64,000 nucleotides of DNA from JABDIP01 sp965250245 (GTDB lineage: Bacteria > Pseudomonadota > Alphaproteobacteria > DSM-16000 > Inquilinaceae): positions 1,488,001 to 1,552,000 of the forward strand of contig OZ252296.1 in assembly GCA_965250245.1 (NCBI GenBank). Direction: 5' to 3'. Below are positions 24,829 through 33,147 of this stretch, one piece after another (the first letter of the stretch is position 1; each line of letters begins with the position of its first letter). Position numbers and translations under genes: made by a program. Under the pieces are notes generated by a model. It did not search any database. It was not told the origin of the DNA and saw only the letters and a program-made list of their open reading frames with translations.

Positions 24829-24856
24829 TTGACTCTTAACGCTTTCACGATAGGGT
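24829..24856 (+). promoter_or_regulatory. Sigma70-like promoter before the zinc-ribbon gene
   Basis: TTGACT (24829-24834), 16 nt, TAGGGT (24851-24856), 22 nt before the ATG at 24878. The -35 is a good match, the -10 moderate. Confidence 0.4.
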
Positions 24857-24877
24857 CGCCGCGTCTAGGAGGGCGCC

Positions 24878-25069
24878 ATGCTGATCGAATCGCGGCTTTC
24901 GGAAGGCCATCAGATCCGTTGCGCAGAAGGCCATGTCTTCGTGGTCCGCGCGCTGGGTCCCAGCGTGGAATGCCCCCATTGCGGCGAGACGGCGCTGTCC
25001 ACCGACCTGGCCACCGCCTTCTTCCTCGACCACCTCGCCAACCCGGCGATCGAGACCAAATCCGACTGA
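24878..25069 (+). CDS. 63-aa zinc-ribbon-like protein
   Basis: A small protein with AGGAGG 7 nt before its ATG. It carries IRCAEGHVFVV (residues 13-23) and VECPHCGETAL (30-40). Cys15, His18, Cys32 and Cys35 could form one treble-clef or ribbon zinc site. The C-terminal 20 residues are helical and acidic. No family recognised. It is free-standing between the aminotransferase and a repeat. Confidence 0.75.
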   Translation: MLIESRLSEGHQIRCAEGHVFVVRALGPSVECPHCGETALSTDLATAFFLDHLANPAIETKSD

Positions 25070-25106
25070 TCCCGGCGGCCTTCTCCGTTCGTACTTCCTC
25101 GCCTTC

Positions 25107-25214
25107 TCGTCGTCCCCGGGCCTGACCCGGGGACCCATTGGGCCAGTCGCGCGGATAGTCGATGGTCAGCACCCGCGGATCCATGGGTCCCCGGGTCGAG
25201 CCCGGGGACGACGA
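25107..25214. repeat. Inverted pair of palindromic intergenic repeats
   Basis: A 32-nt unit at 25107-25138 (core CCCCGGGCCTGACCCGGGG) recurs in reverse complement at 25183-25214 with two mismatches. Each unit is itself palindromic. Units like CGTC-CCCGGG-ctygA-CCCGGG are widespread dispersed repeats in alphaproteobacterial genomes. It lies between convergent genes and may act as a terminator. Confidence 0.75.
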
Positions 25215-25247
25215 TGTGGGGATGTTTCAGATCCTATCGACCGGGCA

Positions 25248-26555
25248 CTACAGCACGTCGCGCAGCCGGTACCAAAGCATCGCCAGCACCAGGGCGGGCA
25301 TGCGCAACAATCGTCCGCCAGGGAACGGCCGGTGCGGGATACGGGCGAAGACGTCGAAGCGCTCGGCGGTGCCGGCGATCGCTTCGGCCAAAAGGGTACC
25401 GGCCAGCCCGGTCAGCGCGACGCCGTGGCCGGAGAAGCCCTGGGCGAAGAAGACGTTCGGCCCGGCCCGGCCGAAATGCGGCAGCCGGTTGATGGTGATC
25501 GCGACGTTGCCGCCCCAGACATAGTCCACCTTGATTCCGGCGAGGTCCGGCAGGTAATGCGCCATGCGGCGGGCCAGCATGCGGGCCAGTCCGGGCCGTT
25601 CCAGGGTCGAGTAGCTCACCCCGCCGCCGAACAGCATGCGGCGGTCCGGTGAGAGCCTGTAGTAATTCAGCACGAAGTTGACGTCGGCCACGGCGAGACC
25701 GGTGGGCAGCACGCGGTCGGCCAAGTCCGTCGACAACGGCTCTGTCGCGATGATGTAGGTGCTGACGGGCATGATCGCCGGTCGCACGGTCTTGCCGACC
25801 GCGGCCGACAGCGCCGGCAGGTAGGCATTGCCGGCAAGCGCGGCGAACCGGGCGCGGATGGAGCCGGCCGGTGTCCGGGCGACGACCGCGCCGCTGGCGG
25901 CGTCGCCATGCTCCAATGCCGTCACCGGGCTCCCTTCGAAGATCCGCGCTCCGGCGGATTCCGCGGCGGCCGCCAGGCCCAGCGCATAGTTGAGCGGATG
26001 AATCTGGCCGCCGCCCTGATCGAGCAGGCCGCCCACATAGCGTGGAGCGGCGACGAGCGAATCAATCTCCTCCAGGGTCACCATCCGGGCCTGGTGGTAG
26101 CCATATCGGGCCCATTCGGCCACGGTATCGGTGAAATCATCCAGGTGGCGGCGTCTAACCCCGGCGAACAGGTATCCCCATTTCAGGTCGCAGGCGATGC
26201 TATGCCGGTCGACCCGGTCGCGCAGGATGGATTTGGACTCCTCGCCCATCTCCCAGATCCGCTTCGCGTCGTCTGCGCCCACCAAGGCGGCGATCTCGCC
26301 CATCGACTTGTTGTAGGCGGTGACGATCTGGCCGCCATTGCGCCCCGAGGCGCCCCAGCCGACGCGCCGCGCCTCCAGCAGGACGACGTCGAAACCGCGC
26401 TCGGCCAGGGTCAGCGCCGTGGACAGGCCGGTGAAGCCGCCGCCGATCACCACCACGTCGCAACTCGTGTCGCCGGTCAGGGCAGGCCGATCGGGCGCCG
26501 GGTTGGCGGTCGCCGCGTACCAGGATTTCGGATGCGCCTCGACGGTCATCGCCAT
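25248..26555 (-). CDS. puuB: FAD-dependent oxidoreductase, gamma-glutamylputrescine oxidase-like
   Basis: 435 aa. DAO/glycine-oxidase fold with the FAD motif VVVIGGGFTGLSTAL (about 34-48), EARRVGWGASGRNGGQI (about 61-77, the WGxSGRNGGQ signature of PuuB/OrdL-type amine oxidases), FGGGVSYST and a C-terminal FFAQGFSGHGVALTG flavin-contact motif. PuuB oxidises gamma-glutamylputrescine to gamma-glutamyl-aminobutyraldehyde, releasing ammonia and H2O2. The surrounding PuuA-like synthetases and PuuR-like regulator support this role. OrdL family members have other substrates, so the exact one is inferred. MTVEAH at 26549 is an alternative start. Confidence 0.82.
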   Translation of the reverse strand: MAMTVEAHPKSWYAATANPAPDRPALTGDTSCDVVVIGGGFTGLSTALTLAERGFDVVLLEARRVGWGASGRNGGQIVTAYNKSMGEIAALVGADDAKRIWEMGEESKSILRDRVDRHSIACDLKWGYLFAGVRRRHLDDFTDTVAEWARYGYHQARMVTLEEIDSLVAAPRYVGGLLDQGGGQIHPLNYALGLAAAAESAGARIFEGSPVTALEHGDAASGAVVARTPAGSIRARFAALAGNAYLPALSAAVGKTVRPAIMPVSTYIIATEPLSTDLADRVLPTGLAVADVNFVLNYYRLSPDRRMLFGGGVSYSTLERPGLARMLARRMAHYLPDLAGIKVDYVWGGNVAITINRLPHFGRAGPNVFFAQGFSGHGVALTGLAGTLLAEAIAGTAERFDVFARIPHRPFPGGRLLRMPALVLAMLWYRLRDVL

Positions 26556-26606
26556 GGCCGGAAAGGCGCGGGCCGGTGCGGGATCGGTGAAACTCTTACG
26601 GGTTCA

Positions 26607-26621
26607 TTAACCATGCGTTAG
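26607..26621. promoter_or_regulatory. CtrA-like box (TTAA-N7-TTAG)
   Basis: TTAA (26607-26610), CCATGCG, TTAG (26618-26621), 80 bp upstream of the 118-aa gene. One base off the CtrA consensus TTAA-N7-TTAA. Confidence 0.4.
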
Positions 26622-26701
26622 CCGAAGATGCTTCACACTGTCCCATTCGTTGACGGCCGTTCGCGGCCGCGGCATGTGGAGATGATTGAGAGGGGCGCGC
26701 T

Positions 26702-27058
26702 GTGGCACTCGATCGCAGTCTTCTGGTCTCGCTGCTCGGGCAGCTTGGCAAAGAGAACGACCACGAAGTGGTTATCGCCGCAAGAAAGATCACATCCTTG
26801 CTGCGGGAACACCAGATTCAGTGGGGCGATCTGGTCGCCGGCTCCGGCAATGGCGAGTTCCAGCCGCAGACCAAGATGAAGCTGCTGAAGCTGGACGCCA
26901 ACCGCAACTTCATGAAGGCGTCCGACGACCTGCCGCACTTCCTGGAGCTGCGCGAGCACTACTTCAACCAGAGCATGACGGCCAAGGAGGTCGGCAAGCT
27001 CAACTATTTCTTCGAGCTCTATGTCGGCGAGCGCCAGTCGAAGAAGGACGCGATCTGA
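26702..27058 (+). CDS. Conserved hypothetical protein, 118 aa
   Basis: GTG start at 26702 with GAGAGGGG upstream. Soluble and helical. The N-terminus LLVSLLGQLGKENDHEVVIA, then ARKITSLLREHQIQWGDLV, resembles the first half of many alphaproteobacterial hypothetical proteins (LLGxLGSdHdGEvvaAARaa-type). The C-terminal half is Lys-rich (KMKLLKLDANRNFMKASDDL). No catalytic motif seen. A CtrA-like box lies upstream. Function unknown. Confidence 0.75.
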   Translation: MALDRSLLVSLLGQLGKENDHEVVIAARKITSLLREHQIQWGDLVAGSGNGEFQPQTKMKLLKLDANRNFMKASDDLPHFLELREHYFNQSMTAKEVGKLNYFFELYVGERQSKKDAI

Positions 27059-27145
27059 CGGCTGACGGGACACGCCGTTGATCCGGCCGCACCGATGGCA
27101 ACGCGCCGCGCCGCGGACCCTGCGCGCGCGGTATCGCCTCAGCGC

Positions 27146-28564
27146 TCAGGCCTTCTCCAGATACCAGGCATATTCAAGGGGCGTGATCGCGGCCTGGAAC
27201 CGGTCGCGCTCGGCCCGCTTCAAGGCCAGGTAGACCGCCAGGAACTCAGCGCCCAGGTAATCCGCGAACACGTCCGACGCGTCCAGCCGTGCGAGCGCGT
27301 CGTACCAGGACGGGGTCAGCGTGGCGGGCAGGGATTTGTAGGCATTGCCCTCGACCGGCGGGCCCGGATCGGTTTTCCGCCGCAGCCCGTGATGGACGCC
27401 GGCCAGGACCGCCGCCAGCACCAGATAGATGTTCCCGTCGGCCCCGGCGACCCGGTGCTCGACGCGCCGGTCGGACGCCGGCCCTGCCGGGATGCGCAGC
27501 GCGCAACTGCGGTTGTTGACGGCCCAGCTCGCCGCGTGCGGCGCATAGCTGCCGGCCTGGAAGCGGCGGAACGCGTTGGCGTTCTGGGCGAACAACGCCA
27601 TCGCCTCGGGCATGGTCGCCGCCAGGCCGCCGATGGCGTGGCCAAGCGCCGGCGTGCCCTTGGGATCCTCGGCGGCGAAGATGTTGCGGCCCTGAGAGTC
27701 GAGCAGGCTGAGATGCACATGAAGCCCGTTGCCGGACAGCTCCGGATAGGGTTTGGCCATGAAGGTGGCGGCCATGCCGTGCCGGTGCGCCACGCCCTTG
27801 ACCACGCGCTTGAACAGCACCGCGTCGTCAGCGGCGCGGACCGGGTCGTCGCAATGGTGCAGGTTGATCTCGTACTGCCCGGGCGCGTATTCCGACACCG
27901 CCGCATCGACCGGAACGCCCTGGTCGCGCGCCGCGTCGGTCATCTCCGTCAGCACATCGTCGAATTCGTCGAGTTCGTCGATGCCGTAGACCTGGGTGGT
28001 AGTCTGGCGGCGCCCGGTCTCCGGCGCCCGCGGCGGCTGGGGCAGGCCGTCGGAGGAGCGCCGACGGTCGATCAGGTAGAATTCGAGCTCGATGGCGACG
28101 ACGGGCTTCAGGCCGTCGGCGGTGAGCCGGTCGACCACCCGCTGCAGCACGGCGCGCGGATCGGCGAAGAACGGCTTGCCGTCGGCCTCGCGCATCGACA
28201 GCAGGACCTGAGCCGTCGGCCGCCGCGCCCAGGGCACCGTCGCCAGGGTGCCGGGCACCGCGCGGCAGGGCCGATCGGCATCGCCCTCGTCGAGGCCCAG
28301 GCCGGTTTCCTCCACCGTCGCGCCGGTGATGTCGGTGGCATAGATCGAGCCGGGGAAACCCACCCCCTCGCCATACAGCTTCGGCAGTGCGCGGATCGGC
28401 AGCTTCTTGCCGCGCAGCACGCCGCAACTGTCCGGCAGCAGGGCATCGACCTGATTGATCTCGGGATGCGCGGCGATGAAGGCGGCCGCTTCGTCTTCGG
28501 CCGCCTTGACGGCGGACCTGTTTTTGGAGGACATCGGAACCGTGCAATGGTGGGTGCCGGCCAT
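27146..28564 (-). CDS. Glutamine synthetase-family protein (PuuA-like paralogue 1)
   Basis: 472 aa; ATG 28564 and ATG 28534 are both possible, neither with a clear ribosome site. GS-I-type ATP-grasp fold: metal ligands in VVAIELEFYLID, GQYEINLHHCD, NGLHVHLSLLD, substrate/ATP loop WAVNNRSCALRIPAG, and EHRVAGADGNIYLVLAA. The tyrosine-adenylylation loop of true GlnA is lacking. Such proteins in polyamine loci ligate glutamate to putrescine or another amine. It is divergent from a second GS-like gene with 124 bp between. Two paralogues may handle different amines (inference). Confidence 0.88.
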   Translation of the reverse strand: MAGTHHCTVPMSSKNRSAVKAAEDEAAAFIAAHPEINQVDALLPDSCGVLRGKKLPIRALPKLYGEGVGFPGSIYATDITGATVEETGLGLDEGDADRPCRAVPGTLATVPWARRPTAQVLLSMREADGKPFFADPRAVLQRVVDRLTADGLKPVVAIELEFYLIDRRRSSDGLPQPPRAPETGRRQTTTQVYGIDELDEFDDVLTEMTDAARDQGVPVDAAVSEYAPGQYEINLHHCDDPVRAADDAVLFKRVVKGVAHRHGMAATFMAKPYPELSGNGLHVHLSLLDSQGRNIFAAEDPKGTPALGHAIGGLAATMPEAMALFAQNANAFRRFQAGSYAPHAASWAVNNRSCALRIPAGPASDRRVEHRVAGADGNIYLVLAAVLAGVHHGLRRKTDPGPPVEGNAYKSLPATLTPSWYDALARLDASDVFADYLGAEFLAVYLALKRAERDRFQAAITPLEYAWYLEKA

Positions 28565-28688
28565 CGTGGGTCAACCGGCCGCACTGTCAAGCCGTGTTCA
28601 TCGGTCCGGCCATGCCTGCCGGACCGCGCAAGTCCGCATCGTGCAAGCCTGAACAGTGGCGGGCGGCTGAACGCCGCCCGGTGACGTC

Positions 28689-30032
28689 ATGGGAAAACTG
28701 GAATCCTTCATCACCGAGAACCGGATCACCGAGGTCGAATGCCTGGTGCCGGACATGAACGGCATCGCCCGGGGCAAGATCCTGCCGGACGAGAAGTTCC
28801 TGAAGGGCCTCGCCAATCGCGGCCTGCGCCTGCCCGAGGCGGTCTTCGTACAGACGGTCACCGGCGAGTATCCGCGCGACGAGGACGTCACCGACGACGC
28901 GGTGATCGACGTCTATCTGCGCCCGGACCCGGATACGGTGCGCGCCGTGCCCTGGTACGAGGAGCCGACCGCCCAGGTGATCTGCGACTGCGAGTACGCC
29001 GATGGCAGTGCGGTGGAGATCTCCTCCCGGCATGTGCTGCGCCGGGTGCTGGAGCAGTACAAGGAGCGCGGCTGGACGCCGGTGGTGGCGCCGGAGCTGG
29101 AGCTGTTCCTGGTCGCCAAGAACACCGACCCCGACTATCCGCTGGAGCCGCCGATCGGTCGGTCCGGCCGGGCCGAGACCGGCCGCCAGGCCTATGGCAT
29201 CGACTCCGTGAACGAGTTCGATCCGATCTTCGAGGACGTCTATGACTACTGCGAGGCGATGGGGCTGGACATCGACACGCTGAGCCACGAGGCCGGCGCC
29301 GCCCAGATCGAGATCAACTTCAATCACGGCGACCCGCTCGACCTGGCCGACCAGGTGCTGCTGTTCAAGCGCACCGTGCGCGAAGCGGCGATCCGCCATG
29401 ACATCTATGCCACCTTCATGGCCAAGCCGATGCAGACCGAGCCCGGCAGCGCCATGCACCTGCACCAGAGCGTGCTGGACAGCCGCACCGGCGTGAACCT
29501 GTTTGCCGGGCCGGATGGCGGCAATTCGCCCCTGTTCCTGTCCTTCATCGGCGGCCTGCAGAAATTCGTGCCGGCGGCGATGCCGCTCTTCGCGCCGAAC
29601 GTGAACTCGTACCGCCGGCTCGACCCGGACAGCGACGCCCCGATCAACGTGCATTGGGGGCTCGACAACCGCACCACCGGGTTCCGGGTGCCGGTCGCCG
29701 AGCCGGAGGCGCGGCGGGTGGAGAACCGGGTCGCCGGAGCCGACGCCAACCCGTATCTGATGATCGCCGGGTCGCTCGCCTGCGGCTTCCTCGGCATGAC
29801 CCAGGAGATCGAGCCCTCCAACCCGATCGAGGGCAGCGCCAAGCGGCTGAAATTCACCCTGCCGCGCCACCTCTGGGACAGCCTGGACAAGTTCCGCGGC
29901 TCCAAGCCGCTGCGCTCGGTGCTCGGCGACAAGCTGGTCGACGCGGTCTGGTACGTGAAGCTGGCGGAGTTCGACGGCTACCACCGGGTCATCAGCTCCT
30001 GGGAGCGTGAAAACCTGCTGCTGAACGTGTAG
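28689..30032 (+). CDS. Gamma-glutamylpolyamine synthetase-like protein (PuuA-like paralogue 2)
   Basis: 447 aa. Glutamine synthetase fold: N-terminal EVECLVPDMNGIARGKILP, the entry motif of PuuA/GlnA3-type enzymes; VVAPELELFLVAKN; AAQIEINFNHGD; SAMHLHQSVLD; GLDNRTTGFRVP; RRVENRVAGADANPYLMIAG. It would use ATP to couple glutamate to putrescine or a related amine, the first step of gamma-glutamylated catabolism, feeding the PuuB-like oxidase at 25.2 kb. Followed by an aminotransferase gene on the same strand after a repeat. Confidence 0.9.
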   Translation: MGKLESFITENRITEVECLVPDMNGIARGKILPDEKFLKGLANRGLRLPEAVFVQTVTGEYPRDEDVTDDAVIDVYLRPDPDTVRAVPWYEEPTAQVICDCEYADGSAVEISSRHVLRRVLEQYKERGWTPVVAPELELFLVAKNTDPDYPLEPPIGRSGRAETGRQAYGIDSVNEFDPIFEDVYDYCEAMGLDIDTLSHEAGAAQIEINFNHGDPLDLADQVLLFKRTVREAAIRHDIYATFMAKPMQTEPGSAMHLHQSVLDSRTGVNLFAGPDGGNSPLFLSFIGGLQKFVPAAMPLFAPNVNSYRRLDPDSDAPINVHWGLDNRTTGFRVPVAEPEARRVENRVAGADANPYLMIAGSLACGFLGMTQEIEPSNPIEGSAKRLKFTLPRHLWDSLDKFRGSKPLRSVLGDKLVDAVWYVKLAEFDGYHRVISSWERENLLLNV

Positions 30033-30372
30033 GTTGGCGGTCGCGGCGTGGGAGCCGCCAGCGCGGTACCTCGTCCTTCGACAGGCTCAGGATGAGGTAT
30101 TTCGAGACCTGACCTGAGGTCCTCATCCTGAGCCTGTCGACGGACGAGGACCGGGACGCCAGCGCAGGGCCTTGGGCAGACTTCATCGAGTGACACCGCG
30201 CATCCTGGACTCGTCGGGGCATGGCCGTGCAGGCGAAACCGCTCCTCTGTGCCGTCACACGGAACTGCTGATCCTCTGCGCCCGCATCGGATTCAACCCG
30301 CCTGTCTGACGGCCCCGGCGCTTTCACGGCGCCGCGATCCGTCCGCCTCGAATCCGTCCGAAAGCCGAACCC
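30033..30372. repeat. 340-bp gap holding a large inverted repeat (30069-30149)
   Basis: A 29-nt arm at 30069-30097 (contains CTTCGACAGGCTCAGGATGA) pairs with 30121-30149 with one mismatch across a 23-nt loop. This unit is among the most frequent dispersed intergenic repeats in alphaproteobacteria. The remaining 220 bp up to the aminotransferase start show no gene that I can support. Confidence 0.75.
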
Positions 30373-31752
30373 ATGAACTCCATCGATCGCAGCACCGGCG
30401 CGTGGCAGCATGCCGATTCCAGCCATCACCTGCACCCCTTCACGGACCACAAATCGCTCGCGGAGGAGGGCGGCAGCCGGATCATCGAGCGGGCCGAGGA
30501 CATCTATCTGTGGGACAGCGACGGCACCCGCATCACCGACGCCATGGCCGGGCTGTGGTGCGTCAATGTCGGATACGGGCGGCGCGAACTGGCCGACGCG
30601 GCGCATCGCCAGATGCTGGACCTGCCCTACTACAACACCTTCTTCAAGACCGCGACGCCACCGGCCATCGCACTGTCGGAGAAGCTGGTGTCGCTGACCC
30701 CGGACGGCCTCAACCGGGTCTTCTTCGCCAATTCAGGCTCCGAGGCGAACGACACCGTGGTGCGCATGGTGCGGCACTACTGGAACCTTAAGGGCGCCCA
30801 TCGCCGCAAGACCTTCATCAGCCGCAAATACGCCTATCACGGCTCGACAATGGCGGCGGTCAGCCTGTCGGGCATGGGGCCGATGCATGGCCAGGCGGAC
30901 CTGCCGCTGCCCGGCTTCGTGCATGTGACGCCGCCCTACTGGTACGACCATGGCGGTGACCTGACGCCGGAGGAATTCGGCATCCGTGCGGCGCGGTCGG
31001 TGGAGGAACGCATCCTCGAGCTCGGCCCGGAGACCGTCGCGGCCTTCGTCGCCGAGCCGATCCAGGGGGCCGGCGGCGTCATCATCCCGCCGGACAGCTA
31101 TTGGCCGGAGATCCAGCGCATCTGCGCGGAATACGGCGTGCTGATGGTGGTCGACGAGGTGATCTGCGGCTTCGGCCGCACCGGCCACTGGTTCGGCTCC
31201 GACCTCTACGGCCTGAAGCCCGATCTGATGCCGATGGCCAAGGGTATCACCTCAGGCTACGTGCCGCTGTCGGCGGTCATGGTCGGCGACCGGGTTGCCG
31301 AGACGCTGATCGAGGAAGGCGGCGAGTTCTATCACGGCTTCACCTATTCCGGGCACCCGGTGGCGGCCGCCGTGGCGTTGGCCAACATCGCGATCCTGGA
31401 AGAGGAGGGGCTGATCGAGCGGGTCCGCGACGACACCGGTCCCTACCTGCAGGAGAGGCTGCGCGAGGCCTTCGCCGACCATCCGCTGGTCGGCGAGGTA
31501 CGCGGCGTTGGCTTCCTGGCCGCCATCGAGCTGGTGGCCGACAAGGCGACGCGCAAGCGCTTCCCGAAATACGGCGAGGTCGGCAGCCGCTGCCGCGATC
31601 ACTGCTTCCGGCGCAACCTGGTGATGCGGGCGGTGCGCGATGCCATGGTGATGTCGCCGGCGCTCACCGCCACCCGGGAACAGATCGACGAGATCGTCGA
31701 CCTGGCCCGATCGGCGGTCGACGACACCGCCGCCGATCTCGGTATCGGCTAG
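30373..31752 (+). CDS. Putrescine:pyruvate aminotransferase-like (SpuC-type, class III)
   Basis: 459 aa. Class III PLP fold: NSGSEANDTVVRMVRHYW (PLP phosphate site), YHGSTMAAVSLSGM, DEVICGFGRTGHWFG, Schiff-base Lys in PMAKGITSGYVP, FYHGFTYSGHPVA. The opening SHHLHPFTDHKSL is the characteristic HPFTDxxxL N-terminus of putrescine/omega-amine:pyruvate transaminases. It would convert putrescine to 4-aminobutyraldehyde. Together with the GS-like and PuuB-like genes it gives two alternative routes for putrescine breakdown. PLP site complete. Confidence 0.9.
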   Translation: MNSIDRSTGAWQHADSSHHLHPFTDHKSLAEEGGSRIIERAEDIYLWDSDGTRITDAMAGLWCVNVGYGRRELADAAHRQMLDLPYYNTFFKTATPPAIALSEKLVSLTPDGLNRVFFANSGSEANDTVVRMVRHYWNLKGAHRRKTFISRKYAYHGSTMAAVSLSGMGPMHGQADLPLPGFVHVTPPYWYDHGGDLTPEEFGIRAARSVEERILELGPETVAAFVAEPIQGAGGVIIPPDSYWPEIQRICAEYGVLMVVDEVICGFGRTGHWFGSDLYGLKPDLMPMAKGITSGYVPLSAVMVGDRVAETLIEEGGEFYHGFTYSGHPVAAAVALANIAILEEEGLIERVRDDTGPYLQERLREAFADHPLVGEVRGVGFLAAIELVADKATRKRFPKYGEVGSRCRDHCFRRNLVMRAVRDAMVMSPALTATREQIDEIVDLARSAVDDTAADLGIG

Positions 31753-31797
31753 CCGAATCGCGGCGCCAGATCCCTGATTCCGCGCCGGTAATCTCCA

Positions 31798-31812
31798 TTA
31801 ACAGTATGTTAA
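31798..31812. promoter_or_regulatory. Consensus CtrA box (TTAA-N7-TTAA)
   Basis: TTAA (31798-31801), CAGTATG, TTAA (31809-31812), inside a larger perfect dyad CCATTAAC-N5-GTTAATGG (31795-31815), 48 bp upstream of the lipoprotein ATG. Exact match to the cell-cycle regulator CtrA consensus. Confidence 0.6.
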
Positions 31813-31860
31813 TGGCCCCATGGCACCGTCTGGCTGCCGTACGCAGCAGATGGTGGGGAG

Positions 31861-32181
31861 ATGCGCAAGGCGGTTGTTTCTTTGGGGCTGGCGATGGTTG
31901 CAGCCATGTCCCTGTCCGGATGCGCGGTGCCGGCCACCGTCGCCGCGGCCAGCTATGCCATGTCCGGCTTCACCCTGATGGATCAGGGCAAGACCGTTTC
32001 CGACATCATCCTGTCCGCCGCCATGGACCAGGACTGCGCCATGTGGCGCATCATCCAGGACCAGCCGATCTGCATCGACGTTCTGGAGGATGGCGGCGTC
32101 TATGCCGAGGCCGACATCGATGCGGACGGGCAGGTCGCCGATATCACCGGCAAGGCCCCGAAGGCGACCACGTCAAACTAA
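31861..32181 (+). CDS. Small lipoprotein, 106 aa
   Basis: GGGGAG directly precedes the ATG. Lipoprotein signal peptide with lipobox LSGC (lipidated Cys21). The mature part is about 85 residues, with a short hydrophobic stretch then an acidic C-terminus; Cys59 and Cys71 (QDCAMWR, QPICIDV) could form a disulfide. No known domain. The consensus CtrA box upstream suggests cell-cycle control. Followed by another lipoprotein gene, OmpA-like. Confidence 0.8.
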   Translation: MRKAVVSLGLAMVAAMSLSGCAVPATVAAASYAMSGFTLMDQGKTVSDIILSAAMDQDCAMWRIIQDQPICIDVLEDGGVYAEADIDADGQVADITGKAPKATTSN

Positions 32182-32321
32182 CGCCACACTGGCGATCCAT
32201 TCAGGCATCTCCTGACAAACGGATCTGGAGCGCGGGGGCGTGCGGCCGGTCGGCCGCGTGATCGCGACTTCGACCTGACGACCATTCATTCCGAACCGAC
32301 CTGACCGCCTGGAGAGCACCC

Positions 32322-32969
32322 ATGCGTCTGAAAGCTGCATCCGCCCTGATTCTGTCCAGTCTCATGATCGCAAGCTGCGTCCGCAACCCGGATACCGGCA
32401 ATATGGAGATGTCCCGCACCGGCCTCGGCGCCACCATCGGCGCCCTGGGCGGTGCCGCTGTCGGCGCGATCGCCGATGACGGCCGCGGCGCGCTGATCGG
32501 CGCCGGCATCGGCGCGCTCGCCGGTGGCGCGGTCGGCGCCTATATGGACCGGCAGGAAGCCGAGCTGCGCGAGGAGCTGGCCGGCAGCGGCGTCGGCGTC
32601 AGCCGCCAGGGCGACAACATCGTCCTGAACATGCCGAGCAACGTGACCTTCGACTTCGATTCCACCCAGATCCGCGGCGAGTTCCAGGGCACCCTGACCG
32701 AGGTGTCGCAGACCCTGGCCTCGTACGAGCAGACCTATGTGGACGTCGTCGGCCACACCGACAGCGTCGGCTCCACCACCTACAACCAGGGCCTGTCCGA
32801 GCGCCGCGCCCGGTCGGTCGCCGACTACATCTCCGCCCGCGGCGTCATTCCGCCGCGCATCAATATCGGCGGCTATGGTGAGACCCAGCCGATCGCCAGC
32901 AACAACACCGATATCGGCCGCCAGCAGAACCGGCGGGTGGAGATCTACATCCGTCCTTATACCGGCTGA
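32322..32969 (+). CDS. OmpA-family lipoprotein with glycine zipper
   Basis: 215 aa, GGAGAG before the ATG. Lipobox IASC (Cys19). Residues 35-73 are a glycine-zipper repeat (GATIGALGGAAVGAI, GALIGAGIGALAGGAVGAYM). OmpA C-terminal domain at about 105-212 with peptidoglycan-binding motifs VVGHTDSVGSTTYNQGLSER, RARSVADYI, and RRVEIYI. YiaD/Pal-like. It anchors the outer membrane to peptidoglycan. Confidence 0.93.
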   Translation: MRLKAASALILSSLMIASCVRNPDTGNMEMSRTGLGATIGALGGAAVGAIADDGRGALIGAGIGALAGGAVGAYMDRQEAELREELAGSGVGVSRQGDNIVLNMPSNVTFDFDSTQIRGEFQGTLTEVSQTLASYEQTYVDVVGHTDSVGSTTYNQGLSERRARSVADYISARGVIPPRINIGGYGETQPIASNNTDIGRQQNRRVEIYIRPYTG

Positions 32970-33028
32970 CGCTCACCTCCGACTTCCCATTTCCGCCGCA
33001 ACGGATTGCGGTGATTGACAGGATTGGT

Positions 33029-33069
33029 GGCCGGCGCTTTCATCCCTGAAAAAGGGGATGGCGCCGGCC
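33029..33069 (+). terminator. Hairpin between the OmpA-like gene and potF
   Basis: GGCCGGCGC (33029-33037) pairs with GCGCCGGCC (33061-33069), with an inner ATCCC/GGGAT stem and an A-rich loop. It lies 60 nt after the upstream stop and 79 nt before potF, so it could terminate the former or serve as leader structure of the latter. Confidence 0.55.
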
Positions 33070-33147
33070 GCAATCGGTGCCGCGTCCTGATGCAACGAAG
33101 CACCGTCCGGCGATACCGGGCGCAGGATTTGGGAAGGCACCAACAGG